A model generated the notes under the pieces. That model did not search any database. It was not told the DNA's origin and saw only the letters and a program-made list of their open reading frames with translations. The translations under genes were made by a program, and so were the position numbers. This document shows, piece after piece, positions 17,014 to 24,371 of a DNA stretch of 64,000 nucleotides (positions are counted from its first letter, which is position 1; each line of letters begins with the position of its first letter). Where the stretch lies: the NCBI RefSeq assembly GCF_024494575.1, contig NZ_JANHDO010000001.1:434001-498000 (forward strand). Reading direction: 5' to 3'. The DNA is from Halorubrum salinum (GTDB taxonomy: Archaea; Halobacteriota; Halobacteria; Halobacteriales; Haloferacaceae).

Positions 17014-17087
17014 AGCCAGGGCAGGGAGTTGAACCCCGGAAGTCTCGATTACAAGTCGAGTGCATGAACCACCCATGCTCCCCTGGC
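17014..17087 (-). tRNA. tRNA-Thr (anticodon UGU)
   Basis: The minus strand folds into a full cloverleaf without intron. The acceptor stem GCCAGGG/CCCTGGC is perfect, the D stem is GCAT/ATGC, the anticodon stem CTCGA/TCGAG closes the loop CTTGTAA (anticodon TGT, reading ACA), the variable loop has five bases, and the T stem CGGGG/CCCTG holds the loop TTCAACT. The discriminator is T; CCA is not encoded. In my alignment positions 8, 14 and 21, which normally form the U8-A14-A21 triple, are G, G and C. A TATA-like element lies upstream near 17105. Confidence 0.93.
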
Positions 17088-17110
17088 GCAGGCTGGCGTA
17101 CTCGGTCCAC

Positions 17111-17605
17111 CTATGAGTGCGTGTCGCTTTCGGCGAGCGGTTTCGTCAGCTCGACGCGGTGCGGCTCGTAGCCCCGATCCGCGTAGAAGTCGCGGGCGAG
17201 GTCGTTGTCCGCGAGCGCCTCCAGCGCGACCGCGTCCGCGCCCGCCTCGCGCAGCGCCTCCTCGGCCGCGTCCAGCAGTTCGGTCCCGATCCCCTCGCCG
17301 CGCCGACCGGGAACGACGAACAGGTTACTCACCGTCCCCCGCGTTCGGTCGCGCTCGTACCCGTTCCGGTCGAGCTCGAAGCCGACGAAGCCGACGACCT
17401 CCTCCCCGGAGCGAGCGACGAGCAGCTCTTCGGTGACCGCGGCGCGCGCGACCCACTCCCGGACCGCCCCCCGGTTCGCCTCCGCCCGCAGGGTCGCACC
17501 GTAGCGGCGCTGTCCCGCGGCGAGCGCGACCCAGAGGTCGGTCACCGCGTCGGCGTCGTCGGTGGTCGCGGGGTCGACCCGGACCCGATCGCTGTCGGGC
17601 ATCAT
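17111..17605 (-). CDS. GNAT family N-acetyltransferase
   Basis: A 164-residue cytosolic acetyltransferase. The acetyl-CoA binding motif A is intact: VSNLFVVPGRRGEGIGTELLDAA (R/Q-x-x-G-x-G at about residues 102-107), and motif B ends NDLARDFYADRGYEPHRVEL. The acceptor substrate cannot be told from sequence. Two Met codons in tandem (17605 and 17602) could start it. The stop is 24 bases from the tRNA-Thr gene and both are on the minus strand. Confidence 0.88.
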   Translation of the reverse strand: MMPDSDRVRVDPATTDDADAVTDLWVALAAGQRRYGATLRAEANRGAVREWVARAAVTEELLVARSGEEVVGFVGFELDRNGYERDRTRGTVSNLFVVPGRRGEGIGTELLDAAEEALREAGADAVALEALADNDLARDFYADRGYEPHRVELTKPLAESDTHS

Positions 17606-17671
17606 CCGTGGTTCGGCGCGGCGCGTGTTGAGCCTATCGCCGGGGGACGCGGCGCGCTCGTTCCGGACCGC

Positions 17672-18307
17672 TCACGCCTCCCGACACTCCGGACAGACCG
17701 CCTGTCCGTTGGCGGTGACGAGGTCCGGAACGAGCGCGCCGCAGGCCTCGCACACGCCCTGCGTCGGCGATCCGTCGGCGTCCGTGGTCGACGCGTCCAC
17801 GGCGGGGTCGGTCCCGCCGTCCGCGTCCGGCGACCGCGTCCGCATCCGACGCGACTCGCCCGGCGACTGCTCGCCGAACGCACCGCCCGGTGCGGCGTCG
17901 CCGCTCCGAGGCGTCCTCGCGGCGAGCACGTCGCCGGCGGTGACGACGCCGACCGCCTCGTCCTCCTCGACCGCCACGACGCGATCGACGCCTTCGGCGA
18001 CGAGCCGCTCCTCGACGGCCGCGAGCGCGTCGTCCGGCGCGACGGTCGGCAGCGGCGGTCCCATCGCGGACCCGACGGTCCGCTCCACGGCCGCCTCGAC
18101 GTCCGCATCCGCCGACTCCGCGTCGAGCAGCACGCCGAGCGCCTCGCGGCACGCGAGCCGACCGACCGGTCTGCTCCCGCGGACCACGACGAGACAGTCA
18201 GTCTCCTCGGAGACCATGAGGTCGGCCGCCGCCGCGAGCGAGTCGGACTCGCTCGCCCCGAGGAACTCTCGGTGCATCACGTCCCGAACCGTGGTGTCTG
18301 TTCGCAT
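17672..18307 (-). CDS. CBS-domain protein with C-terminal zinc ribbon
   Basis: A 211-residue protein with two CBS repeats (about residues 1-60 and 72-130; VRDVMHREFLGASESDSLAAAA and VGSAMGPPLPTVAPDD), which usually bind adenosine nucleotides. A disordered acidic linker of about 45 residues follows, then a zinc ribbon CEACG...CPECREA at 186-210. The combination suggests a nucleotide-sensing regulator that contacts a nucleic acid or protein through the ribbon; the target is unknown. A TTTTTAG TATA element at 18331-18337 lies about 27 bp before the ATG. It is divergent from udk. Confidence 0.87.
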   Translation of the reverse strand: MRTDTTVRDVMHREFLGASESDSLAAAADLMVSEETDCLVVVRGSRPVGRLACREALGVLLDAESADADVEAAVERTVGSAMGPPLPTVAPDDALAAVEERLVAEGVDRVVAVEEDEAVGVVTAGDVLAARTPRSGDAAPGGAFGEQSPGESRRMRTRSPDADGGTDPAVDASTTDADGSPTQGVCEACGALVPDLVTANGQAVCPECREA

Positions 18308-18433
18308 ACTGCGTGGCTCGCTCCCGATCGGCTAAAAACTGCCCCCGGTACGATTATACGAACCCGCCGCGTAGCCTGGGGGTTGGGACCTCGAAAAAGG
18401 AGGCTTCAAACCCGCCCCCGTCCGATCGCGAAC

Positions 18434-19132
18434 ATGACCGTGCCCTCGTTCGTGATCGGGATCGCTGGGGGGACGGGCGCGGGCAAGACGACGGTCGCCC
18501 GTCTCGTCACCCGCGACCTCGGCGACGACGTCACCCGCATCCCGCTCGACAACTACTACGAAGACCTCACGCACCTCGACTTCGAGGAGCGACAGTCCGT
18601 CAACTACGATCACCCCTCGGCGTTCGAGTGGGACCTCCTCCGCGAGCACCTCGAAACGCTGCTCGACGGACGCCCCGTCGAGATGCCCCAGTACGACTTC
18701 GAGGTCCACAACCGGAAAGCCGACACCGTCACCGTCGAGCCGACCGACGTGATCGTGCTCGAAGGGATCCTCGCGCTGTACGACGAGGACATAAACGAGC
18801 TGATGGATCTCCGGCTGTTCGTCGAGACCGACGCCGACGTGCGTATCCTCCGGCGGATCCGACGAGACGTGATCGACCGCGGCCGCGACTTAGAGGGCGT
18901 CATCGAGCAGTACCTCTCGACGGTGAAACCGATGCACGAGCAGTTCATCGAACCGTCGAAGAAACACGCCGACCTGATCATTCCGGAGGGCGCGAACAGC
19001 GTCGCGGTGAACCTCTTAGAAGAGAAGCTCCGCGCGGAAGTCGACGGCGAGTCGGGAAGCGGCTGGGAGCGCGGGAGCCTCGAATCGGCGCTGGGTGAGA
19101 AGCGCTCCTCGGACCTCGACGGCGACGAGTGA
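18434..19132 (+). CDS. udk: Uridine kinase
   Basis: A 232-residue P-loop kinase that phosphorylates uridine or cytidine in pyrimidine salvage. The Walker A motif GGTGAGKTT is at residues 12-20, and LDNYYEDLTHL and NYDHPSAFEWDLL are the uridine-binding elements of the family. Later RDVIDRGRDLEGVIEQYL is the lid region. The acidic C-terminal tail (EKRSSDLDGDE) is a haloarchaeal extension. TTCAAACC near 18404-18411 serves as TATA, giving a leaderless ATG at 18434. Confidence 0.94.
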   Translation: MTVPSFVIGIAGGTGAGKTTVARLVTRDLGDDVTRIPLDNYYEDLTHLDFEERQSVNYDHPSAFEWDLLREHLETLLDGRPVEMPQYDFEVHNRKADTVTVEPTDVIVLEGILALYDEDINELMDLRLFVETDADVRILRRIRRDVIDRGRDLEGVIEQYLSTVKPMHEQFIEPSKKHADLIIPEGANSVAVNLLEEKLRAEVDGESGSGWERGSLESALGEKRSSDLDGDE

Positions 19133-19213
19133 GTCTCAGTCGACGCGGCTCGACCCGTCGTCGCGTTTCGTCTCACCGCTCGGTCTCCTCGCCTCCCCCG
19201 CTTTCGCGGCCGC

Positions 19214-20593
19214 CTACCGCCGCCGGCTCGCCACCCGCTCTTCTGCGGTCTCCGCGCTGACGACCTCATAAAGCGTCGCCCGCCCACCGTCGTCTTTCGG
19301 CCGCAGGACGCGCCCGAGCCGCTGGGTGAACTCCCGCTCGCTGCCCGACCCCGAGAGGACGACGGCGACGTTCGCGTCGGGCACGTCGACGCCCTCGTCG
19401 AGCACGTTGGCCGCGACGACTCGGCTGTAGGTCCCGTCTCGGAACCGCTCTAACGTCTCTCGGCGCTCCGCCGCGCTCGTCTCGGCGGTGATCGCGGGGA
19501 GGAGGAACCGCTCTGAGAGCCGATAGACGAGGTCGGTGTGTGCGGTGAACACGATCACGCGGTCGTCGCGGTGCCGATCGAGGATCTCCCCGAGTCGCTC
19601 GACCTTCCGCGTCGCGTTCATCATGACCGCGCGAGCGTCCTGCTTCGCTAACAGGGCCTCGCGGGCGGCCGGGTCGTTGCCCGAGCGCTTGACGAGCTCC
19701 TGATAATCGCTCCCGCTCGTGAACGTGATACCGGCGTCGCGGACGTACTCGACGAACGTGCCCTGTCTCTCGTCGTAGCGCTCGCGTTCCTCTGGCGTCA
19801 GTTCGACTTCGATCCGACGGATGTCGTAGGGTGCGAGGTGCTCTCCGGCGAGGTCGTCCGCGTCGAGCCCGTACACGCGGTCGCCGAGCAGCTCCGCGAC
19901 GGTCTCGTGAGCGCCGTCCGGTCGCTCGAACGTCGCCGTGAGCCCGAGCCGAGCGGGCGCGGCGAGCAGCCGCGCCACGTCGCGGTACCCCTCGCCGCCG
20001 AGGTGGTGGACCTCGTCGAAGACCACGAACTCGAAGGCGTCTCCCACGTCCTCGGCTTTCAGGTACGCGGAGTCGTACGTCGACACCGTGATCGCCTCCC
20101 GTCGCTGTTCGCCGCCCCCGAACCGGCCGATCGGAACGTCGAACTCCGTCTCCAACTCCCGCTGCCACTGGTCGAGGAGATCGACGGTCGGGACCACGAC
20201 CAGCGTCGGGACGCCGAGGTCGACCATCGCGCGGATCGCGATCACGGTCTTTCCCGCGCCGGTCGGGAGTTCGAGCACGCCGCGGTCGCCCGCCTCGTGC
20301 CACGCGTCGAGCGCCTCGCGCTGGTACTCTCGGAGGTCGTAGTCGGTCGTGAGGCCGTCGCCGAGGCAGTCGGCCTCGGCGGCGCGGTCGCTCGCGTCGA
20401 GCACGCGGTCGTCGACGCTCACGCCCGCGACCGCCAGCGCACGGCGGATCGCGGCGTAGCGGTACGCGGGCGCGCGGCCCGTCTCCGATCGCGGATCGGC
20501 CTCGACGCCGGGGAGCGGGGGAAGCGGCTCGGTCGCGTCCGCGCCGGCGTCGACCCGGATCGTCCCGTCCTCGTAGGTGAGCCGGACGGTCAT
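19214..20593 (-). CDS. DEAD/DEAH-box helicase, XPB/Rad25 family
   Basis: A 459-residue SF2 helicase. Motif I is ELPTGAGKT at about 109-117, motif II is DEVH (FDEVHHL) near 189, motif III is LTATFER near 214, and motif VI is TQRLGRVLRPK near 430. An N-terminal domain of about 70 residues (RLTYEDGTIRVDAG) matches the damage-recognition domain of archaeal XPB. XPB in archaea is thought to act in nucleotide excision repair, often with Bax1 nuclease; no bax1 is adjacent here. The ATG at 20593 gives the complete N-terminal domain. Confidence 0.92.
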   Translation of the reverse strand: MTVRLTYEDGTIRVDAGADATEPLPPLPGVEADPRSETGRAPAYRYAAIRRALAVAGVSVDDRVLDASDRAAEADCLGDGLTTDYDLREYQREALDAWHEAGDRGVLELPTGAGKTVIAIRAMVDLGVPTLVVVPTVDLLDQWQRELETEFDVPIGRFGGGEQRREAITVSTYDSAYLKAEDVGDAFEFVVFDEVHHLGGEGYRDVARLLAAPARLGLTATFERPDGAHETVAELLGDRVYGLDADDLAGEHLAPYDIRRIEVELTPEERERYDERQGTFVEYVRDAGITFTSGSDYQELVKRSGNDPAAREALLAKQDARAVMMNATRKVERLGEILDRHRDDRVIVFTAHTDLVYRLSERFLLPAITAETSAAERRETLERFRDGTYSRVVAANVLDEGVDVPDANVAVVLSGSGSEREFTQRLGRVLRPKDDGGRATLYEVVSAETAEERVASRRR

Positions 20594-20695
20594 CGGCGAG
20601 TGTTGCCGTCCGACTCACAAAGACGCACCGTTCGGCGTCCGACCGCCGGCGTCGCGCCCCGGGCGCGGATCGCGGACGCCGGCTCGGCCAGTCTC

Positions 20696-21145
20696 CTACT
20701 CGGAGATGGTCGTCTTCACGATGCTCACGGGCGCGGTCGACTGCCGCGAGACGCGCTCCGTGACCGACCCGAGCATCCGGCGGTAGCTCCCCGACCGCGT
20801 CTTCGAGCCCATCACCGTCAGATCGATGTCGTTCCCGTCGATGTACCGGAGGATCTCCTCGTGCGGGTCCCCGTACACGAGCTCTGTAACCGCCTCGACG
20901 CCGGCGTCTCCGGCGTGGTCCGCCACCGCTTCGAGCGCCGTGCGGCCGCGCTCTTCGAGCGTCGACTCGGCACCTTCCGCGCCGTCGACGAACTCGTCGC
21001 CGGAGTACGCGTTGACCACGCCGCTGTCGACGACGTACAGCACGTGAAGCGTCGCGTCGTACCGATTCGCGGCGTCGATCGCGTGGTCGATCGCGCGGTC
21101 GACGCCCTCGCTGCCGTCCGTCGGGAGCAGTATTCGATCGTACAT
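20696..21145 (-). CDS. Universal stress protein (UspA family)
   Basis: A single-domain Usp of 149 residues beginning MYDRILLPTDGSEG. The C-terminal segment VMGSKTRSGSYRRMLGSVTERV contains the G-rich ATP-binding loop. Such proteins bind ATP and are induced under stress; the partner is not known. TTTATTC at 21168-21174 on the minus strand, about 26 bp upstream, sets the start; the longer frame from 21229 adds an unrelated leader. Confidence 0.9.
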   Translation of the reverse strand: MYDRILLPTDGSEGVDRAIDHAIDAANRYDATLHVLYVVDSGVVNAYSGDEFVDGAEGAESTLEERGRTALEAVADHAGDAGVEAVTELVYGDPHEEILRYIDGNDIDLTVMGSKTRSGSYRRMLGSVTERVSRQSTAPVSIVKTTISE

Positions 21146-21324
21146 GGGTGAGGATTCGACACCCCGGAGAATAAATCGGTCGGCGGTTCTCACGCCGTGC
21201 ACGGGGACGAGACGAGTCCGGATCTGCACCGCTGGCTCGTCTGCGGTCGTTCAAATAAGATCGAGCGGTGGTCGAGCGGTCGGCCCGAGCGGTGGTCGAA
21301 TCGTTCGCCGCGCGTCGGACTGTC

Positions 21325-21714
21325 TCAGATGACGCGGTTCTGCAGGTAGTCGAGGTGTTTCGCGTTGTAGACGATCTTGACCTCGTCGGTCGCCGGGCTA
21401 CCGATGCAGGTCAGGCGGACGTTCTTCTCTTCGACCTCCTCGTCGGAGAGGATCTGTTGCATGTCCATCTCGATGTCGCCTTCCTTGACGATGGACGCGC
21501 AGTTCGCACACGCACCGGCGCGACACGAGAAGGGCCAGTCGTAGCCCTGCGCCTCGGCCGATTCGAGAATGTACTCGCCCTGATTGACGTCGAGGGAGCC
21601 GTAGTCTTCGGCGTCGAGGTCGGCGTCGGCGGCCTCCTCGAAGAGGTCGTCGTCGTCCATCGACCAGCCGTGGTCGTCGAGCACTTCGTAGTTGAGGTAT
21701 TCTACTGTGGGCAT
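21325..21714 (-). CDS. fdx: 2Fe-2S ferredoxin, halobacterial type
   Basis: A 129-residue plant-type ferredoxin, exactly the length of the classic halobacterial protein. Cluster ligands are Cys64, Cys69, Cys72 and Cys103 (CRAGACANC ... LTCIG). The extra acidic N-terminal domain (residues about 10-40, [18 protein letters not shown]) is the hallmark salt-adapted insertion. It carries electrons for 2-oxoacid:ferredoxin oxidoreductases. The ATG at 21714 matches the known start [11 protein letters not shown]; a second Met codon lies directly before it at 21717. Confidence 0.97.
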   Translation of the reverse strand: MPTVEYLNYEVLDDHGWSMDDDDLFEEAADADLDAEDYGSLDVNQGEYILESAEAQGYDWPFSCRAGACANCASIVKEGDIEMDMQQILSDEEVEEKNVRLTCIGSPATDEVKIVYNAKHLDYLQNRVI

Positions 21715-21924
21715 CATCTGCCGGTTTGGTGCCCACCTCATTAGGCTTTGCTGTTCAGCGTGTTCTGTGTGAAAATCGAGGCCCCGAAGCGAGACGAGAC
21801 CGAGTCAGCCGCGTTCGGCCGCCTCCGACCCGAACCCGAGCGGTACGCGCACGCGATTCCGCCCGCCGCCTCCGTAGCGGCCGCAGGCCGTCTCGCTCGG
21901 ACGGGCCGACGACCGACGGGCGAG

Positions 21925-22386
21925 TCACTCGTCGGCGTCGTTCCCGGCCGGGTCGTCGCTCGGCTCTCCATCCTCGGGGTCGAACTCGTCGACCGGGGTC
22001 ACGCTGTAATCGACGGTGAGGGTGTCCTTCGTCGCGCGGACCTTCCCGACGAACGCGGATATCTCGTCGAGACTCCCTTCGAGCACGAAAAGCTCCATGC
22101 AGTAGCGCGACCCGACGTGGCTGTGGAAGTTCGAGGCGACGATCCCCTCGTGCTCGTGTCGGAGCCGCATCATCCGCTCTTCGACGCTCGTCGTCTCGTA
22201 GTCGAACAGCACGGTCACCACGCCCATGAGTTCCCGGTCGTCGAGCCGTTCGTCTTCGAACTCGCCGAGGAGGCTCCGAGACGCCTCGCGGACGACCTCG
22301 CTGCGACCGGTGTAGCCGTGCTCGTCTGCGAACCCGTCTATCCGCTCCAGTAGCTCCTCCGGCATCGAGACGCTGACGACCGTCAT
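21925..22386 (-). CDS. nikR: Nickel-responsive regulator NikR
   Basis: A 153-residue repressor with an N-terminal ribbon-helix-helix ([33 protein letters not shown]) and an ACT-type metal-binding domain. The nickel ligands of E. coli NikR (H76, H87, H89, C95) are matched one position later by His77, His88, His90 and Cys96 (RHEHE ... [11 protein letters not shown]). The tail [18 protein letters not shown] is an acidic haloarchaeal extension. The gene starts 25 bases after the PadR stop codon, and a dyad with NikR-like half-site spacing sits on its own promoter. No nickel transporter is adjacent. Confidence 0.92.
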   Translation of the reverse strand: MTVVSVSMPEELLERIDGFADEHGYTGRSEVVREASRSLLGEFEDERLDDRELMGVVTVLFDYETTSVEERMMRLRHEHEGIVASNFHSHVGSRYCMELFVLEGSLDEISAFVGKVRATKDTLTVDYSVTPVDEFDPEDGEPSDDPAGNDADE

Positions 22387-22387
22387 A

Positions 22388-22414
22388 TAATAACTGACTG
22401 CATAGATATTATTA
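22388..22414 (-). promoter_or_regulatory. Candidate NikR operator: TAATAA-N15-TTATTA
   Basis: Perfect 6-bp inverted half-sites at 22388-22393 and 22409-22414, separated by 15 bases, sit just before the nikR start codon (22386). The distal arm coincides with the TATA element (GGTTAATAAT on the minus strand) and with the PadR stop codon; the proximal arm covers the presumed transcription start. Known NikR operators have two 6-bp half-sites separated by about 16 bases, so autoregulation is plausible. AT-rich sequence makes chance symmetry possible. Confidence 0.5.
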
Positions 22415-22729
22415 ACCTTTGAGGTTCGACTCGCCCGTCGTCGTCGCTCGCCCGCCGTCGACTCGGTCGGTGAGCCACGCGTAGTGATCGAGGAGCGCGC
22501 GTTCCCCGGCGTCGGTGAGCGCGTACACGTCCGCGATCCCCTCGGTGTGGCGGTCGAGGAAGCCGGCCTCGACGAGCGACGTGAGCGTCCCGTAGAAGGA
22601 TCCGGGATCGATCCGCTCGTCGTAGTGCGATTCGAGCCGACTCTTCAGCGACTGCGCCCGCAGCTCCCCCGCGTCGTACAGCAGGGCACACAGGTCGCGG
22701 CGACGACCGCTGTGAAGCCACTTCGTCAT
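22412..22729 (-). CDS. PadR-like winged-helix transcriptional regulator
   Basis: A 105-residue protein. The winged helix covers residues 8-80: [27 protein letters not shown], then the recognition helix [18 protein letters not shown] and wing [20 protein letters not shown], typical of the PadR family. I chose ATG 22729; an in-frame ATG at 22840 (after GTG 22843) would add 37 residues and fits the TATA-like GATATATTA near 22868 better, so the true start is uncertain. The AT-rich upstream region contains a dyad (ATATTA-N13-TAATAT). The gene runs into nikR. Confidence 0.8.
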   Translation of the reverse strand: MTKWLHSGRRRDLCALLYDAGELRAQSLKSRLESHYDERIDPGSFYGTLTSLVEAGFLDRHTEGIADVYALTDAGERALLDHYAWLTDRVDGGRATTTGESNLKG

Positions 22730-22870
22730 GGGCCGCGTTTCGCGCGGGTCCCCTCGACCGTTTCGGTCGACGACCAAAGCGCCCACCCGCTGTCCGAGGA
22801 GTTCTAACCCGCCAAACATACACCACAGTATATTCGCCATCACGACATCTATTTCTAACTAAATGAGGAT

Positions 22871-22895
22871 ATATTAGCTATTTGTATCGTAATAT
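22871..22895. promoter_or_regulatory. AT-rich dyad between PadR-like gene and small zinc-finger gene
   Basis: ATATTA at 22871-22876 and TAATAT at 22890-22895 form an inverted repeat with a 13-base spacer; GGA and TCC outside them extend the symmetry with one bulged base. It overlaps the probable promoter of the PadR-like gene and lies in a roughly 120-bp AT-rich island shared with the divergent 44-residue protein gene. PadR proteins bind AT-rich dyads, so this is a plausible operator. Confidence 0.35.
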
Positions 22896-22950
22896 TCCTT
22901 GTAGTGTGTAGTAACGGAAGTTTCATCAGTCTCCTATCCGTGGGGAGCGT

Positions 22951-23085
22951 ATGCACACCACGATCGAACGGGTGATCTGTCGCCACCGGTACGAGCGCCG
23001 TGCGGTCGTCATCGATCCGGACGAGGTCGTCGAATCCTGTGCCAAGTGCGGCAAGGAGCGGGTCCGGTCGACCGCCGGTTCGTAA
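22951..23085 (+). CDS. Small zinc-knuckle protein, 44 residues
   Basis: A short gene reading MHTTIERVICRHRYERRAVV and ending RSTAGS. Cys10, His12, and a CAKC knuckle at 30-33 could bind zinc. The product is basic compared with neighbours. It resembles the small CxxC proteins of haloarchaea but I cannot name the family. AGTTTCATC at about 22918-22926 could be the TATA element, close to 28 bp upstream. It is divergent from the PadR-like gene. Confidence 0.55.
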   Translation: MHTTIERVICRHRYERRAVVIDPDEVVESCAKCGKERVRSTAGS

Positions 23086-23301
23086 CGCAGACCGGCCGCG
23101 TCTCTGTCGCGGACCGGCCGCGCCTCCGTCCGAGTCGTGCGGCTGCGGCGCGCGACACGTCGACCAGCGCAACACGACGATCGCGCGGCGGGACGACCGC
23201 GCGACGGACGCCGGATCAACCCCACTCCGCTCGTCCGCCGGTCGGTCCGGTATCACCCACCCGGGCGATAGGGGGAAATGTACGGAACTCCTACCCGGGG
23301 T

Positions 23302-23625
23302 ATGCTCGCGCTCGTCGGGTTCCTCACCCTCGTCGCGCTCGTCGGATTCCACGTCCTGCTCGCCGGGGTGACGACTCGGTTCTTCCGTCTCCGCTTGTCG
23401 ACCGCGTGGGGCTCGGTCGTCTACACGATCGTCTTGACGCCGATACTGCTCTTCGTCTCCACGCTGTTTTTCACCGGCGTGCTCAACGTCGGCATCGGCC
23501 TCGATCTGGGTAGCCCGACCATCGTCTTCGGGCTGCTCATCGTGCTCCCGATCGTGCTCGGCGTGGCGATCGACTACCTGTACGTCCCGTCGCCGGAGGA
23601 GTACGAACTCCCGGAGACCCGGTGA
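23302..23625 (+). CDS. Three-helix membrane protein of unknown function
   Basis: A 107-residue hydrophobic protein (MLALVGFLTLVALVGFHVLLAG) with helices at about 1-25, 37-60 and 65-90, and a C-terminal soluble tail PSPEEYELPETR. The tail and size match a haloarchaeal membrane family I know only as uncharacterised. An in-frame ATG at 23278 would add eight residues; neither start has a clear TATA element. The stop lies seven bases from the end of the convergent tmk gene. Confidence 0.65.
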   Translation: MLALVGFLTLVALVGFHVLLAGVTTRFFRLRLSTAWGSVVYTIVLTPILLFVSTLFFTGVLNVGIGLDLGSPTIVFGLLIVLPIVLGVAIDYLYVPSPEEYELPETR

Positions 23626-23632
23626 CGACGGC

Positions 23633-24229
23633 CTACCGCTCTCCCGCGAGTTCCGCCACGACGTCGCCGACCCGGTCGCTCACCGCTGACGGCGACGCGG
23701 TCGCGTCGACGCGGTGGAACCGGTCCGGCTCGGCGTCGATCAGTCGTTCGTAGTTCTCACGGACCGCGGCGAGGTAGCCGTCCTGTTCGAACTTGTTCGT
23801 CCGTCCGGAGCGCTCGGCCGCGGTCCGCGCGTCGAGGTCGAGGTATATCGTCGCGTCCGGCGGCCGCGAGAACGGGTCGTGAACGTCGCGAATGTACGCG
23901 AGCGGTCGGTCGATGTCGACGTCGCTCGCGGCGAGCGTCGCCGCCTGATACGCGAACCGCGAGTCGGAGTAGCGGTCGGAGATCACGAGGTCGCCGTCCG
24001 CGAGCGCGGGCTCGATCGTTCGAGAGAGGTGGTCCGCGTGGTCCGCCGTGTAGAGGAACAGCTCCGCGAGCGGGTCCGCGTCGTCGGCCTCGATCGACCG
24101 GTAGACCGCGTCGCCGTACCAGCTGTCGGTCGGCTCGCGGGTGAACGTCGCGTCGGGGAAGCGGTCGCGAAGCGCCTCCCACGCGGTCGTCTTGCCGCTC
24201 CCGTCGATCCCCTCAAGCGTGATAAGCAT
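23633..24229 (-). CDS. tmk: Thymidylate kinase
   Basis: A 198-residue P-loop kinase that converts dTMP to dTDP for DNA synthesis. Walker A is GIDGSGKTT at residues 7-15; the DR(Y/H) substrate motif appears as [12 protein letters not shown], and [10 protein letters not shown] is the dTMP-binding loop. The lid [16 protein letters not shown] is typical of archaeal enzymes. TTTATTCC at 24252-24259 on the minus strand, about 26 bp upstream, sets the start at 24229 and excludes the longer frame to 24322. Confidence 0.95.
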   Translation of the reverse strand: MLITLEGIDGSGKTTAWEALRDRFPDATFTREPTDSWYGDAVYRSIEADDADPLAELFLYTADHADHLSRTIEPALADGDLVISDRYSDSRFAYQAATLAASDVDIDRPLAYIRDVHDPFSRPPDATIYLDLDARTAAERSGRTNKFEQDGYLAAVRENYERLIDAEPDRFHRVDATASPSAVSDRVGDVVAELAGER

Positions 24230-24301
24230 GCGTCGCGCTCGGACGCGCCGGGGAATAAACGACTGGGGTTTCGGAGGGACGACGTCGTCCTTTTTAGTGT
24301 A

Positions 24302-24319
24302 CCGGCGGCAAACCGCCGG
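24302..24319 (+). promoter_or_regulatory. Perfect inverted repeat CCGGCGG-CAAA-CCGCCGG at the CorC-like gene promoter
   Basis: Seven-base arms at 24302-24308 and 24313-24319 with a 4-base loop. It begins just after the TATA element (CTTTTTAGTG, 24290-24299) and ends one base before the ATG of a leaderless 16-codon ORF at 24321. As DNA it could be an operator on the core promoter. As RNA it would only be transcribed if initiation occurs upstream of the position expected from the TATA spacing. Confidence 0.5.
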
Positions 24320-24320
24320 C

Positions 24321-24371
24321 ATGGTCAGCGACTCTCCCGGGCCGCAGCCGCCACGGAGGCACCGATGGTAG
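24321..24371 (+). CDS. Leaderless upstream ORF overlapping the CorC-like gene start
   Basis: A 16-codon [19 protein letters not shown], whose ATG is 27 bp after the TATA centre, exactly where a leaderless mRNA would begin translation. It runs in another frame across the start of the CorC-like gene: the main ATG (24365) comes four bases before the uORF TAG (24369-24371). The main gene has its own GGAGG ribosome-binding site at 24355-24359 inside the uORF. This is a candidate translational attenuator or coupling device; no peptide function is claimed. Confidence 0.4.
   Translation: MVSDSPGPQPPRRHRW

Noticed and set aside
23714-24364. Upstream extension of the CorC-like reading frame to 23714
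   Set aside because: It is antisense to tmk; the true start has GGAGG and family similarity beginning at ATG 24365.
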